From a virus, in the IMG/VR virus record IMGVR_UViG_3300045738_000428, positions 1-29,707 of that record: a stretch of DNA of 29,707 bases. The stretch is one strand, 5' to 3'. The notes beneath the pieces are model-generated. The model had not been told where the DNA came from. It saw nothing but the letters and a program-made list of their open reading frames with translations, and did not search any database. Within the stretch, counting starts at the first letter, position 1; each line of letters starts with the position of its first letter. Below are positions 1 to 7,446 of this stretch, one piece after another. The position numbers were made by a program, and so were the translations under genes.

Positions 1-56
1 TTTATATATTGTTTATAGTTGATAGCATCAATACATAATCAGCTAATCCTGGTGGT

Positions 57-395
57 CTAGGTTAAGTCTATATTTATACTGATAGGCTCTCCAGCACTAG
101 TATGGTCTAACTCCTGCCTCTCTATAAACCCTCTAGCCTTGCCTTTAGTTTTCAGATAGAATATAGTAGCAGCTGTATTACCTCCCTTTATCTGAGAGAA
201 TAGCTGGCTCTCTGCAAAATCTAGGGCTACACTAGCTATCTCCTCTACCTTACTAGCAAACTCATCATCCTCCTTTAGCCAGGCATAAAATTGTGTTCTC
301 CCTATCTCAGCTAGCTTACATGCAGTAGTAACTACTCCTAAAGATTTCTCTAGGGCCTCTAGGGCTCTCTTTTTACTGTGTTCGGTTTTGTTCAT
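57..395 (-). CDS. Terminase small subunit-like DNA-binding protein
   Basis: A 112-aa protein that probably recognises phage DNA and hands it to the large terminase for packaging. Residues 6-45 look like a helix-turn-helix (ALEKSLGVVTTACKLAEIGR, then TQFYAWLKED), followed by a helical DFAESQLFSQIKGGN stretch and FYLKTKGKARGFIERQE, a layout typical of small terminases and related phage HTH proteins in Bacteroidota phages. It starts with ATG one base into the preceding dioxygenase stop (TAATG). It is the last complete gene before the left edge; the 56 bases beyond it hold no convincing gene. Because TerL is cut at the other edge, the pair would be neighbours on a circular map. The function is inferred from family resemblance. 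Confidence 0.75.
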   Translation of the reverse strand: MNKTEHSKKRALEALEKSLGVVTTACKLAEIGRTQFYAWLKEDDEFASKVEEIASVALDFAESQLFSQIKGGNTAATIFYLKTKGKARGFIERQELDHTSAGEPISINIDLT

Positions 396-1147
396 TACAT
401 ATATGGTCTAAATGCCTTTAGAGGATAGAATACTAAGCTGTTCCTGTAACCATTTACCCTAGTAGGCGTAATAGGTGTAACTCCATGTACATTTCTCCAG
501 GCTGGGTATACTAACATACTATTATCAGTACCATCCATAGTAGTATTATAATCTGGTACATGTAGGTCTCCTCCTTTAGCGTTTTTCTTTTTATTTATTA
601 TTACATTTACACAGCCCTGTATATTCCCTACATCCCTATGAAATGGAGCTGATATATTATAGTTATTAATACTACTAGTAAAACATTTGCCAAATCTGTA
701 CTTTTCTGGTACATTTAGCTTTATTAACTCTACCTGGTCATTATATTGTACTGGTAATATATCATGTAGTACGCTTTCACCCTCTCTACAGGCTGCTAGC
801 ATAGCTTTAATAAAGGTCCTGGCTGGTCTACTCCTATGCACACTAGATATACTAGGGTAGGGCCTCCTCATGTGAGGTTTGGGAGGGCAGCTACCTATAA
901 TAGTACTAAATTGCTCTACTCCTGAGGACCTTTTCATCATGCTCTTAGGTACTCTAGTGCTCCTAAACTCATTATTAGCTATTTCAATAAGCTGCTTTAG
1001 CTTACCCTCTATTTGCTTAATAAAAAACCCTACTGGTACCCCCTCTACTGTAAATAGAGTATCCTCTAGTATATTAGGCTCCTTATATTCGCATATATCC
1101 CCTATTTTAACATTATGCTCTACCTGTATAAGCTCTAAATGCTTCAT
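395..1147 (-). CDS. TET/JBP-like 2-oxoglutarate Fe(II) dioxygenase
   Basis: A 250-aa protein whose C-terminal half carries the TET/JBP dioxygenase signature. It has the metal-binding HxD (H170-R-D172 in APFHRD), a GGD turn at 192-194, the distal metal histidine H221 and a 2-oxoglutarate-binding arginine R235 in HGVTPI...YRNSLVFY. That last block parallels the H-x-T-T-P...R-I-S-L-V-F-Y region of animal TET enzymes. Known relatives oxidise 5-methylpyrimidines in DNA, and phage versions start base hypermodification. Here the substrate is unknown and no C5-methyltransferase is visible in the window. The N-terminal ~150 residues are not recognised. It overlaps the ParB-like gene upstream by one base, so the two are probably co-translated. 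It may modify phage DNA, or another nucleic acid. Confidence 0.75.
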   Translation of the reverse strand: MKHLELIQVEHNVKIGDICEYKEPNILEDTLFTVEGVPVGFFIKQIEGKLKQLIEIANNEFRSTRVPKSMMKRSSGVEQFSTIIGSCPPKPHMRRPYPSISSVHRSRPARTFIKAMLAACREGESVLHDILPVQYNDQVELIKLNVPEKYRFGKCFTSSINNYNISAPFHRDVGNIQGCVNVIINKKKNAKGGDLHVPDYNTTMDGTDNSMLVYPAWRNVHGVTPITPTRVNGYRNSLVFYPLKAFRPYM

Positions 1148-1740
1148 TATTCGTTATTTTCTGATAAATGTAGTACTAGCATATCTATTAGTAGCTTTCC
1201 TACATAGGAGCCCTGGGCTACAGCTGATTTATAAAGCTCTCTAGCATCCTCATAATCCTTATTCTCAAATGGTATCATTATTGCCCTCCTAGCATTACCC
1301 TCCATAGCATCTAGCTCCTCATCAAAATCTTCATCCTCTAGTATAGAAATATCTACAGGCTCCTCTATACTAAAAAATTCTACCTCAGTAAAGCCCCAAT
1401 CTAGTAGGTCCTCCTCATCAAATAGGTTTGCTAGAGCATCCATATCAAAGGAGCCAGTATTTTTATTTAATCTTACATTCAATTCTCTCTCTTTCTTTAA
1501 TGGTAGGCTCAATTCAATAGTAGGTACCTCTTTTATACCTAAATGTTCTGCTACCTTTACTCTCTGATGGCCTCCAATTATTATATTTTGCCTTTTTGGG
1601 TGTTTATTGACCAAAATAGGGGCTACAATACCAAACTGCTCAAAACTAGCTGAGATGTCCTTAAATTGCTTTTTGGAGAGTGTTCTGGGGTTGTATTCAG
1701 CTGGGATGAGGTCCTTTATTTTTCTTATTACTATCTTCAT
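1147..1740 (-). CDS. ParB/Srx-fold protein (ParB N-terminal domain)
   Basis: A 197-aa protein with a ParB-like nuclease/CTPase-fold domain in its first ~95 residues. It shows the YNPR motif (16-19), a helix with ISASFEQFGIVAPILVN, and the GGHQR motif (56-60) followed by VKVAEHLGIKEVPTIEL. The remaining ~100 residues are acidic (EDEDFDEELDAMEGNARR) and lack the ParB helix-turn-helix, so this is unlikely to be a plasmid-type partition protein. In phages such domains often sit beside DNA methylases or base-modification genes and terminases. Here the gene feeds directly into the TET/JBP-like gene with a one-base overlap. A role in DNA modification or packaging is inference; the fold call is secure. 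Confidence 0.85.
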   Translation of the reverse strand: MKIVIRKIKDLIPAEYNPRTLSKKQFKDISASFEQFGIVAPILVNKHPKRQNIIIGGHQRVKVAEHLGIKEVPTIELSLPLKKERELNVRLNKNTGSFDMDALANLFDEEDLLDWGFTEVEFFSIEEPVDISILEDEDFDEELDAMEGNARRAIMIPFENKDYEDARELYKSAVAQGSYVGKLLIDMLVLHLSENNE

Positions 1741-1765
1741 ATCTATAAATATAATTGATTACTCT

Positions 1766-1963
1766 TTAGTGTATTTTCTCTAGTAAATCTACTAATTCCT
1801 GGTCGGTATAGCAGGGCCTACTACCTTTATAGCTCTTAGGGGCGTATAGAGATTTTATCTCTCTGATTTTATGCTTACTATCATAGTAAATTACCCATAA
1901 TCTAGCTACTCCATCTATATCTAGTGCCCCTATTTTAGTTTTTAGTACTCTTAAAAAGCTCAT
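1766..1963 (-). CDS. Hypothetical 65-aa protein
   Basis: A small basic protein (MSFLRVLKTK... to LVDLLEKIH) of unrecognised family. The centre reads like a beta hairpin (GVARLWVIYYDSKHKIREIKSLY), and the end like a short helix (YTDQELVDLLEKIH). Its ATG overlaps the stop of the small membrane gene upstream in an ATGA, which supports real translation and coupling. A 25-base gap separates it from the ParB-like gene. No function is assigned. Confidence 0.65.
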   Translation of the reverse strand: MSFLRVLKTKIGALDIDGVARLWVIYYDSKHKIREIKSLYAPKSYKGSRPCYTDQELVDLLEKIH

Positions 1964-2076
1964 GCCTCTATATCATCATCCTGTACAGGGCTAAAATAGG
2001 CCTCTATCATGCAGCCTACAATAATAATACCCCAAATTAGTAGTATAATAGATACGGTATTTATATCATCTCTCAT
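1960..2076 (-). CDS. Small single-pass membrane protein (38 aa)
   Basis: A short gene with a strongly hydrophobic segment at about residues 8-24 (VSIILLIWGIIIVGCM) after a charged N-terminus (MRDDINT), and an acidic tail (SPVQDDDIEA). It is joined to both neighbours by 4-base ATGA overlaps: its ATG sits on the stop of the 49-aa gene and its TGA on the ATG of the 65-aa gene. Such perfect packing at both ends is hard to get by chance. A single membrane-spanning peptide in an early phage operon could be an inner-membrane host-takeover or superinfection factor, but nothing proves a role. Confidence 0.65.
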   Translation of the reverse strand: MRDDINTVSIILLIWGIIIVGCMIEAYFSPVQDDDIEA

Positions 2077-2222
2077 ATCTTGAAAATTTGCCCAGTAATT
2101 AAACACAGCCAGCCCCTCTCCTTAGCAAAATACCTCCTAGTACATCTAGGGTAGTGCATCCTTAGGTATTTATGCCCTAGGTAGTGTAGTAGATATTTTA
2201 TTTTACTCTTTATCCTGTTCAT
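2073..2222 (-). CDS. Small basic protein (49 aa)
   Basis: A short gene starting MNRIKSKIKYLLHYLGHKYL and ending GQIFKI. It is rich in Lys, Arg, Tyr and His, with two cysteines. Its ATG lies inside the end of the 74-aa gene (20-base overlap) and its stop overlaps the next ATG as ATGA. Codon style (CTA, AGG, AGA) matches the neighbours, supporting real coding. Family unknown. The basic character would fit nucleic-acid binding, but that is only inference. Confidence 0.6.
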   Translation of the reverse strand: MNRIKSKIKYLLHYLGHKYLRMHYPRCTRRYFAKERGWLCLITGQIFKI

Positions 2223-2427
2223 AATTATGTAATTCACATAAAGTCCTCCATATTATATTTACACAGCTAACACAGCTAGTATTTGGCTTGTACCTAGTAC
2301 CAAATATATCATTATGTAGCCTTACCATAGCATTAGTAGTAGAGAGGTTATCTGATTGCCCTGTTTTTATCTTAGGATATATCTCTAGTAGTAGGGCCCT
2401 CTGTTCTATTGTTAGTTTTACATTCAT
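2203..2427 (-). CDS. Hypothetical 74-aa protein with CxxC
   Basis: A small helical-looking protein (MNVKLTIEQRALLLEIYPKI... ending HNYEQDKE) containing a CVSC pair and a later cysteine in IIWRTLCELHN. The family is not recognised. The first 20 residues resemble an N-terminal helix of small phage regulatory proteins, but this is weak. Its start overlaps the stop of the zinc-ribbon-like gene by 4 bases, so it is part of the same translationally coupled run. Confidence 0.6.
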   Translation of the reverse strand: MNVKLTIEQRALLLEIYPKIKTGQSDNLSTTNAMVRLHNDIFGTRYKPNTSCVSCVNIIWRTLCELHNYEQDKE

Positions 2428-2666
2428 TTATACCATTTATCTCTAGGGCAGCCCTCAGACCTCCATTTAGCTTTCTCCCTTACAGGGCATCCACACTCAT
2501 TACAATGCTCCCAGGGTTTTGGGGTTTTATCTAGATGTATACAGCTCATACAGGTAAATATTCTTAATTTATACTCTCTTTTACTAACTTTTCTAAATCT
2601 ATCTAGTATATGCTTTACTAGGGCCCAAAGAAACCTTAGTAAAAACTTAACCCTAGCCCTCCTCAT
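2424..2666 (-). CDS. Zinc-ribbon-like small phage protein (80 aa)
   Basis: The first ~30 residues are basic and hydrophobic (FLLRFLWALVKHILDRF) and could be an amphipathic helix. The C-terminal half has four or five metal-type cysteines (CMSC at 39-42, HCNECGC, then EGCPRDKW), a pattern common in small phage proteins with a rubredoxin-like zinc knuckle. It overlaps both neighbours (14 bases with the sigma-like gene and 4 with the 74-aa gene). Metal binding is likely; its target is unknown. Confidence 0.65.
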   Translation of the reverse strand: MRRARVKFLLRFLWALVKHILDRFRKVSKREYKLRIFTCMSCIHLDKTPKPWEHCNECGCPVREKAKWRSEGCPRDKWYK

Positions 2667-3207
2667 TTATCCTCTCCTCCTCTAGCCTTTTTTTTATATA
2701 TTTCTTTACTCTCTTAATAGTCTTAAATATACTAGTCCTGGAGATACCTGTTTGCTCAGCTAACCCATGTAAGGTATTAGGCTGGTAATAGTAGAGCTTA
2801 AATATCTCTCTATCGTACCAGTATATCTCATCTATAATTTTATCTATCTTATCTAGTTGTTTCCAGGTGGATGTTTGGCCATTATATACTATATCTGCTA
2901 TCTGGTCGGCTGTTATATTGCCATTTATTAGGGTGTAATACTTTTTATACTTGTAGTAGTATCTAGAGGTGCTAGATTTTAACATTAGGGTAAGGGCTCT
3001 AATACAGTACCATAATAAATCCCCTCTATCATAAATTGCCTTTAGTTTATTATCCTCTTTTTCAAATAGAGATACCATAAGCTCCTGAAATGCATCATCT
3101 CCAGCTGTTTTATTTCCAGCTATATTATGAGCTATTTCTTTTAGTTTCTCTATTGAGCCTAATATAGCATCATATACATCTGTTTCCTTATCAGAAAGGC
3201 AGCCCAC
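2653..3207 (-). CDS. Sigma-70-like / ECF-type transcription factor
   Basis: A 184-aa protein with a sigma-factor layout. The N-terminal helical part (DDAFQELMVSLFEKEDNKL...GDLLWYCIRAL) resembles region 2. The C-terminal part (YDREIFKLYYYQPNTLHGLA, then EQTGISRTSIFKTIKRVKKYI) resembles a region 4 helix-turn-helix. Proteins like this are common in Bacteroidota phages and probably redirect host RNA polymerase to phage promoters. The start is a GTG at 3207, 17 bases inside the previous gene; no better ATG lies upstream in frame. The DNA-binding role is strongly suggested, while the sigma role is inferred. Confidence 0.65.
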   Translation of the reverse strand: MGCLSDKETDVYDAILGSIEKLKEIAHNIAGNKTAGDDAFQELMVSLFEKEDNKLKAIYDRGDLLWYCIRALTLMLKSSTSRYYYKYKKYYTLINGNITADQIADIVYNGQTSTWKQLDKIDKIIDEIYWYDREIFKLYYYQPNTLHGLAEQTGISRTSIFKTIKRVKKYIKKRLEEERINEEG

Positions 3208-3424
3208 TCTCTTTATTATCCTCTAGGGGCTCCTTTTTTACATAAGGGGCTGATATTTTGCTACTAAAGTACTTTTTACCCTCACTCTCTCTAACCCATA
3301 GGGCTATATCCTGTATTGTTCCATCCTGGAGGGCTATTTTTCCTTTATAATCTGGGTAATTTTCGCTAGGTTTATCATCTACCTTAAAGATAGTGCCAGT
3401 ACCTGGTTTGTGTTCATAGGCCAT
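3191..3424 (-). CDS. Small ssDNA-binding-like protein with SSB-type tail
   Basis: A 77-aa protein (ATG at 3424 is preferred over an upstream in-frame start because MAYEHKPGTG fits a widespread phage protein start). The body (GTIFKVDDKPSENYPDYKGK, then beta-rich IALWVRESEGKKYFSSKIS) resembles small OB-like phage proteins. The C-terminus ends in DNKESGLPF, close to the acidic DDLPF-type tail by which SSB proteins recruit partners. It sits among replication and recombination genes, which fits single-strand binding, but the fold is not proven from sequence alone. Confidence 0.55.
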   Translation of the reverse strand: MAYEHKPGTGTIFKVDDKPSENYPDYKGKIALQDGTIQDIALWVRESEGKKYFSSKISAPYVKKEPLEDNKESGLPF

Positions 3425-3512
3425 AGTATAAAATTTTCTGCAATAATACAGCAATTATACATAGAAATATAAAAACAGCTTTAGTAGTTTTTAACAGGGG
3501 GGTGTTTATATC

Positions 3513-3917
3513 TTAGATATACCAATCATCTCTACTAGTATTGTAGACTATTATATATCCTTTACTAGTACCTGACCATGTTTTAGTAGCTTTTATCCTG
3601 TATACATAGCAATCCTCCTCTAGTAAGGCATCCATAAAGGCCTTTATTAGATTATCTATATCTGGTTTTTGTTGATGAGGGGTAAAGGACATACTAGAGG
3701 CTTTCTTTTTACTCCAGCTCTTAGGTATAGGGATAAAAAATTCTATATTTAGAGTACTACCAGGAGAGTACCCCTGCTCTTTAGCCTGTAGCACCAGTAC
3801 TCTTTTATATTCCCAGTATCTTAGTACTACTGGCCTTTTTTTCCAGCTATCAGCTCTAGTCATTCTAGGTTTACCCATAGGGGTTATTTCAAAAGAATGT
3901 TTTTTTAGTGTTTTCAT
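3513..3917 (-). CDS. rusA: RusA-like Holliday junction resolvase
   Basis: A 134-aa endonuclease that cuts four-way DNA junctions during phage recombination and packaging. The hallmark KPDIDNLIKAFMDAL block is at residues 84-98 with its catalytic aspartates, preceded by the FEITPMGKPRMTRADSW beta strand and basic patch and by IPIPKSWSKKK. Length is normal for RusA. It overlaps the DnaB stop by 4 bases. After its TAA the same frame stays open for 32 hydrophobic codons without an ATG (see findings). Confidence 0.9.
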   Translation of the reverse strand: MKTLKKHSFEITPMGKPRMTRADSWKKRPVVLRYWEYKRVLVLQAKEQGYSPGSTLNIEFFIPIPKSWSKKKASSMSFTPHQQKPDIDNLIKAFMDALLEEDCYVYRIKATKTWSGTSKGYIIVYNTSRDDWYI

Positions 3918-5227
3918 AATCCAAAATTTTCATTAGTATTATCGGTAAATTTACATAATTCTCCTCTAAATGTAATATCTACACTACCAGTCTCTCCATG
4001 CCTATTTTTTGCTAGTAGTACCTTACATGATAAATTATTAGAGTTTTTATTATAGTAGGCCTCCCTGTAAATAAATATTACCTGGTCGGCATCCTGCTCA
4101 ATAGCTCCACTCTCTCTCAAATCAGATAGCATAGGGGTTTTATCAGCTCTACTCTCTACAGCCCTACTAAGCTGAGATACGCATATTACAGGCAGCTCTA
4201 GCTCTTTAGCTAGTACCTTTAGTTGCCTGGAGATATATGCTATTTGCTGCTCCCTGTTTTGCTGCTTATTTTGCCTATCCTGGCCCTGTATTAGTTGTAT
4301 ATAATCTACTACTATCATGCTCAGTTTATTCTCATGGTTAAGTTTTCTAGAGATGGTCCTGAGTTGGTATACATCTAGGGCCGCACTATCATCAATTATT
4401 ATATTACCTCCGTTTACTATAGGAGATATATCTGTATGTGTTTGCCTCCACTCCTCATCTGTTAATTTACCCCTTTTTAATCTATCATGGTCTATTTCAG
4501 ATAGGGAGCTTATGAGCTTATACCCTATTTCTGTGGCCCCCATTTCTATGCTAAATAATAAGGTCCTATACCCATTTAAGGCTGCAGTAGTCATGAAATT
4601 TAATGCTAGAGTAGTTTTACCCATCCCTGGCCTGGCTGCTAGTATTATGAGCTCCCCTGGGTTAAATCCATTATTGAGCCTATCTAAATACCTAAACCCT
4701 GTAGGTATACCAGTAATAGAGCTTGTACTAGTACTAGCTTTCTCTATGGCTTTTAGGCTGTTATGTATTACCTCAGATATATCATAGTAGCTCCTAGCCT
4801 TAGCATGCCTACTAATAGTATCAGTAAGTTTAGATAACCCAGAAAGTACATCAAATACATCAACCTCCCTATCATATACCTTATCTATCATCCTATGAGC
4901 CTGTAGTAGCTCTCTCCTCATCTGGTACTCCTTTAGTATAAAACAATGCTCCTCTATATTTAGTGAGTTGCTACTAGTAATATCTAGTATATTATCTAGG
5001 GATACTTTGCCTTTAAGGGCCTCAGATACAGAAATTATATCTGGGGTTTTACCTTTATTATATAGCTCAATACATGTAGTGTATATTTTAGAGTTACTAT
5101 TAGTATAAAAACAATCCCTATTAAGTAGGTCGGCTATTATATGTAGGTCATCTATACTGGTCATAGCTGCACTTAGTACAGCGTTTTCTATTTCTGGGGC
5201 TGTTAATTCTGCTGGGTTATATTTCAA
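3914..5227 (-). CDS. dnaB: Replicative DNA helicase (DnaB family)
   Basis: A 437-aa hexameric 5'-3' helicase that would drive phage DNA replication. The N-terminal DnaB domain (ENAVLSAAM...LLNRDCFYTNSNSKIY) is followed by the RecA-like motor: Walker A ARPGMGKTT at 198-206, Walker B MIVVDYIQL around 304-312, SQLSR at 351-355 and the conserved SDLRESGAIEQDAD at 368-381. Length is normal for the family. It overlaps the initiator-like gene upstream and RusA downstream by 4 bases each. Confidence 0.95.
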   Translation of the reverse strand: MKYNPAELTAPEIENAVLSAAMTSIDDLHIIADLLNRDCFYTNSNSKIYTTCIELYNKGKTPDIISVSEALKGKVSLDNILDITSSNSLNIEEHCFILKEYQMRRELLQAHRMIDKVYDREVDVFDVLSGLSKLTDTISRHAKARSYYDISEVIHNSLKAIEKASTSTSSITGIPTGFRYLDRLNNGFNPGELIILAARPGMGKTTLALNFMTTAALNGYRTLLFSIEMGATEIGYKLISSLSEIDHDRLKRGKLTDEEWRQTHTDISPIVNGGNIIIDDSAALDVYQLRTISRKLNHENKLSMIVVDYIQLIQGQDRQNKQQNREQQIAYISRQLKVLAKELELPVICVSQLSRAVESRADKTPMLSDLRESGAIEQDADQVIFIYREAYYNKNSNNLSCKVLLAKNRHGETGSVDITFRGELCKFTDNTNENFGL

Positions 5228-5625
5228 AGGAATTTTTTTAAGGGGTTAAGGGGCTTATACTTATCATTATTGAAATGCGACATTTTATCTGCTTTTGTTC
5301 TACCAAAATGCTGGTAATTTTTCCAGTTCAATATCTGTATTACAGAGCATTTATTATAGGTTTTCCTGGTTACTTGTTCTACCTTTTCAAATTTTTTGAT
5401 TATCCTATAACATTGCATCTCTGGTATCCCAGTCTGGTCAGATAAGGCCTGCATACTAGTCAATACTTGTCCTGGCCGTATAGTATATTCCCTCCCCTTA
5501 AATTTCCATTTAGAGCCGCTATGGCTAGCCCTTAGTAGTAAATGTACCCACAGATGTAGGTACTGGCTTTTTTTATACCACTTATTTTCTACTAGCTTTC
5601 GGTGTAATTGTATATACCCTCTCAT
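5224..5625 (-). CDS. DnaD-like winged-helix replication initiator
   Basis: A 133-aa protein beginning MRGYIQLHRKLVENKWYKKS, then LHLWVHLLLRASHSGSKWKFKGREYTIRPGQVLTS, and a winged-helix part (LSDQTGIPEMQCYRIIKKFE). This is the usual start of phage DnaD/replication-initiation proteins that load the helicase. It lacks the C-terminal DnaD domain seen in longer relatives. It lies directly upstream of DnaB, with overlaps on both sides (44 bases into the 192-aa gene), which supports a helicase-loading role. Confidence 0.7.
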   Translation of the reverse strand: MRGYIQLHRKLVENKWYKKSQYLHLWVHLLLRASHSGSKWKFKGREYTIRPGQVLTSMQALSDQTGIPEMQCYRIIKKFEKVEQVTRKTYNKCSVIQILNWKNYQHFGRTKADKMSHFNNDKYKPLNPLKKFL

Positions 5626-6160
5626 ATTTATGTAATTTTCTTATTGTTATTTCATTATCAAATCTAGAAAATGCAGAAAAAAGCATTTTGAAGCAATTTG
5701 CAGCGTTTTGGCTATCTCGGTATATGTTACCCTCAAAATTACCTATTCGTATGTTAAATCGTACCTTTTGGCTGTTTTTGGGTATATTTCGCATCAGTCT
5801 GGGAATGCTATTTCGGTTTAGGATAAGCTCAAATTCATACCTATCCATATAATTATCTCCTTTTCTACCAGGAGCTAACCAATGGGCTTTCATAGTTTTA
5901 TAGAGTATCCTGTAGGCATCCCATCCAGCCATATTATTATTATGCTGATTGTAGTAGTAGTAAAAACTTATTCTATCTCTACTTTTTATGTAGTCAAATA
6001 ATCTATTGTAATCTATAGCCAGCTCTCTCATTATTAAATTACATGAGGCGGCTCTACAAAGCTGATATTTCTGCTTTCTACTAGACCAATGAAAAGAGCC
6101 TACTGGTACCTCAGCAAGCTCCTCTCCTAGTGTTATTATATCCCTTATTGCCCTAATCAT
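5582..6160 (-). CDS. Hypothetical 192-aa early protein
   Basis: Not recognised. The first half is aromatic-rich (DRISFYYYYNQHNNNMAGWD) and the second basic (IPRLMRNIPKNSQKVRFNIR...TITPKASRK). Position between a recombinase and a replication initiator suggests a replication accessory role, which is inference. Its 3' third (about 5640-5830) differs in style from neighbours: CGA arginine codons and GCG triplets appear that are rare in the rest of the genome, hinting at a separate origin or different constraint. It overlaps both neighbours. Confidence 0.65.
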   Translation of the reverse strand: MIRAIRDIITLGEELAEVPVGSFHWSSRKQKYQLCRAASCNLIMRELAIDYNRLFDYIKSRDRISFYYYYNQHNNNMAGWDAYRILYKTMKAHWLAPGRKGDNYMDRYEFELILNRNSIPRLMRNIPKNSQKVRFNIRIGNFEGNIYRDSQNAANCFKMLFSAFSRFDNEITIRKLHKYERVYTITPKASRK

Positions 6161-6900
6161 TTGCTGCTACTAAGGTTTATTATAGCATCATTTATTTTAT
6201 TTAGGTCCTTACCTGGTATATCATAGCAGGCTATCCTCCTATTTACCACCCCTACCCTCTTAGCAATATCATCTAGGGGGCAGGTATCTATATACTCTAT
6301 CATACTAGAGAGCACTTTAGGGCTCCATACATCTATAGGAGGAGCCTTTTTTACCTTAGGTATAGGCTTAGGAATTAGTATTGTTTTTACAGGCTTAGCT
6401 ATATTACCAGTAAAATCTCCATTTTTATCAATAATAGGGGCTGGTTTATCCTTACTAGTATTAAAATCCTCTTTTACCTGGTTTACATACTTATTATCAT
6501 CCCATTTACCTAGGAATATATCAGCATTAAACCCTAATTTAGATAACCCCTTAGTAAGAGCATCTGTACTGACTTTTTTATAGCACTCATCATCTAGTTT
6601 ACCAGCTTTAGAATGGGTATTTATACTAGAGTTTATGCAGTATTCGCACCTCTCCTCTCCTATTTTGTACCAAAAAATAGCCTGGTATCCTATTAGCCCC
6701 TCACATATCATAGTAAAGGTTTCATTAGAAATACCCCACCCATCTCCTATAGGGCCTAGCTGTTCTGTAGCTGTTCTCATCTGATACTGAGCATTTATAC
6801 TAGTAAATTTTCTACCAAACCCTACCTCCTTAGTATATTTTGGGTTTGTTTTCTCTACAGCCCTCCAGAGCTGCATGTTTACTGATTTATCTATTTTCAT
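6157..6900 (-). CDS. Rad52-like single-strand annealing protein
   Basis: A 247-aa protein likely to anneal complementary single strands in phage recombination. The N-terminal ~150 residues match the Rad52/Sak-like phage pattern: WRAVEKTNPKYTKEV, FTSINAQYQMRTATEQLGPIGDGWG, a beta-rich core (YQAIFWYKIGEERCEYCIN) and ECYKKVSTDALTKGLSKLGFNADIFLGKWDDNKYV. A Pro/Lys linker follows (PVKTILIPKPIPKVKKAPP), then a small helical tail. It sits in the replication block and overlaps both neighbours by 4 bases. An ERF-type SSAP is the alternative. Confidence 0.75.
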   Translation of the reverse strand: MKIDKSVNMQLWRAVEKTNPKYTKEVGFGRKFTSINAQYQMRTATEQLGPIGDGWGISNETFTMICEGLIGYQAIFWYKIGEERCEYCINSSINTHSKAGKLDDECYKKVSTDALTKGLSKLGFNADIFLGKWDDNKYVNQVKEDFNTSKDKPAPIIDKNGDFTGNIAKPVKTILIPKPIPKVKKAPPIDVWSPKVLSSMIEYIDTCPLDDIAKRVGVVNRRIACYDIPGKDLNKINDAIINLSSSK

Positions 6901-7172
6901 GATATTACACCCTTATTAGTCGGCTGGGATTTTTGCCTGGTTATTATATAATTGTATAATTCTCCTCCACACTCCTCATCCTCATCTACTAGATTTTCCT
7001 CTACTAGTATAGAGCTATCTACCATTATACTCCTTAGCATAGATTGTAGATTTTCTACTGGTATTTGCCTCCAGTATCCAAATCTTAATGTAATTCCAGC
7101 TAGATGGTTACCTACCTCAAAGGTACCAAATTCTTCCTCTAGGAGGATGAGATGATTTATATGTATTCTCAT
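6897..7172 (-). CDS. Hypothetical 91-aa acidic protein
   Basis: Unrecognised. It starts MRIHINHLILLEEEFGTFEV, with a GITLRFGYWRQIPVENLQSM core and an acidic stretch (EENLVDEDEECGGELYNYI). A beta-rich N-terminus followed by an acidic helix is the only structure visible. It is coupled by 4-base overlaps to the annealing protein and the preceding gene, so it is probably made in similar amounts. Confidence 0.6.
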   Translation of the reverse strand: MRIHINHLILLEEEFGTFEVGNHLAGITLRFGYWRQIPVENLQSMLRSIMVDSSILVEENLVDEDEECGGELYNYIITRQKSQPTNKGVIS

Positions 7173-7444
7173 AGCTGTTTTATGTATTTAATTGCATACT
7201 TTTTTAGGTCCTTTGTATTTATCCACCTTAGGAGCTCTATAGTAGATAGTGTTAGTACAAATTCTATACCACCCTCATCAGAGCCTATTAGAGTAGTTTC
7301 ATCCGTTTTTGCATCTGTCCACATAGTATTTATACTATACAATTCTTTATAGATAGTTTTATCCTTTTTTTTGCATTTACATGCAGCCTTACAGGCCTCA
7401 GCTTTTTGCTGGTCCTCCATATATAATTCCTTTGATTTTCCCAT
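7169..7444 (-). CDS. Hypothetical 91-aa Cys/Lys-rich protein
   Basis: Unrecognised. The N-terminus is a charged helix with a cysteine cluster (EACKAACKCKKKDK) that could bind metal. The C-terminal half (IEFVLTLSTIELLRWINTKD) looks like an alpha/beta core. It begins two bases after the stop of the 165-aa gene and overlaps the next gene by 4 bases. No function can be assigned. Confidence 0.6.
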   Translation of the reverse strand: MGKSKELYMEDQQKAEACKAACKCKKKDKTIYKELYSINTMWTDAKTDETTLIGSDEGGIEFVLTLSTIELLRWINTKDLKKYAIKYIKQL

Positions 7445-7446
7445 GA

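Noticed and set aside
1-60. Open frame PRPPGLADYVLMLSTINNI after TerS resembling a terminase C-terminus
   Set aside because: The likeness to SPDYADTMMMRMYY is short, there is no start codon, and it is too short for a meaningful comparison; probably chance.
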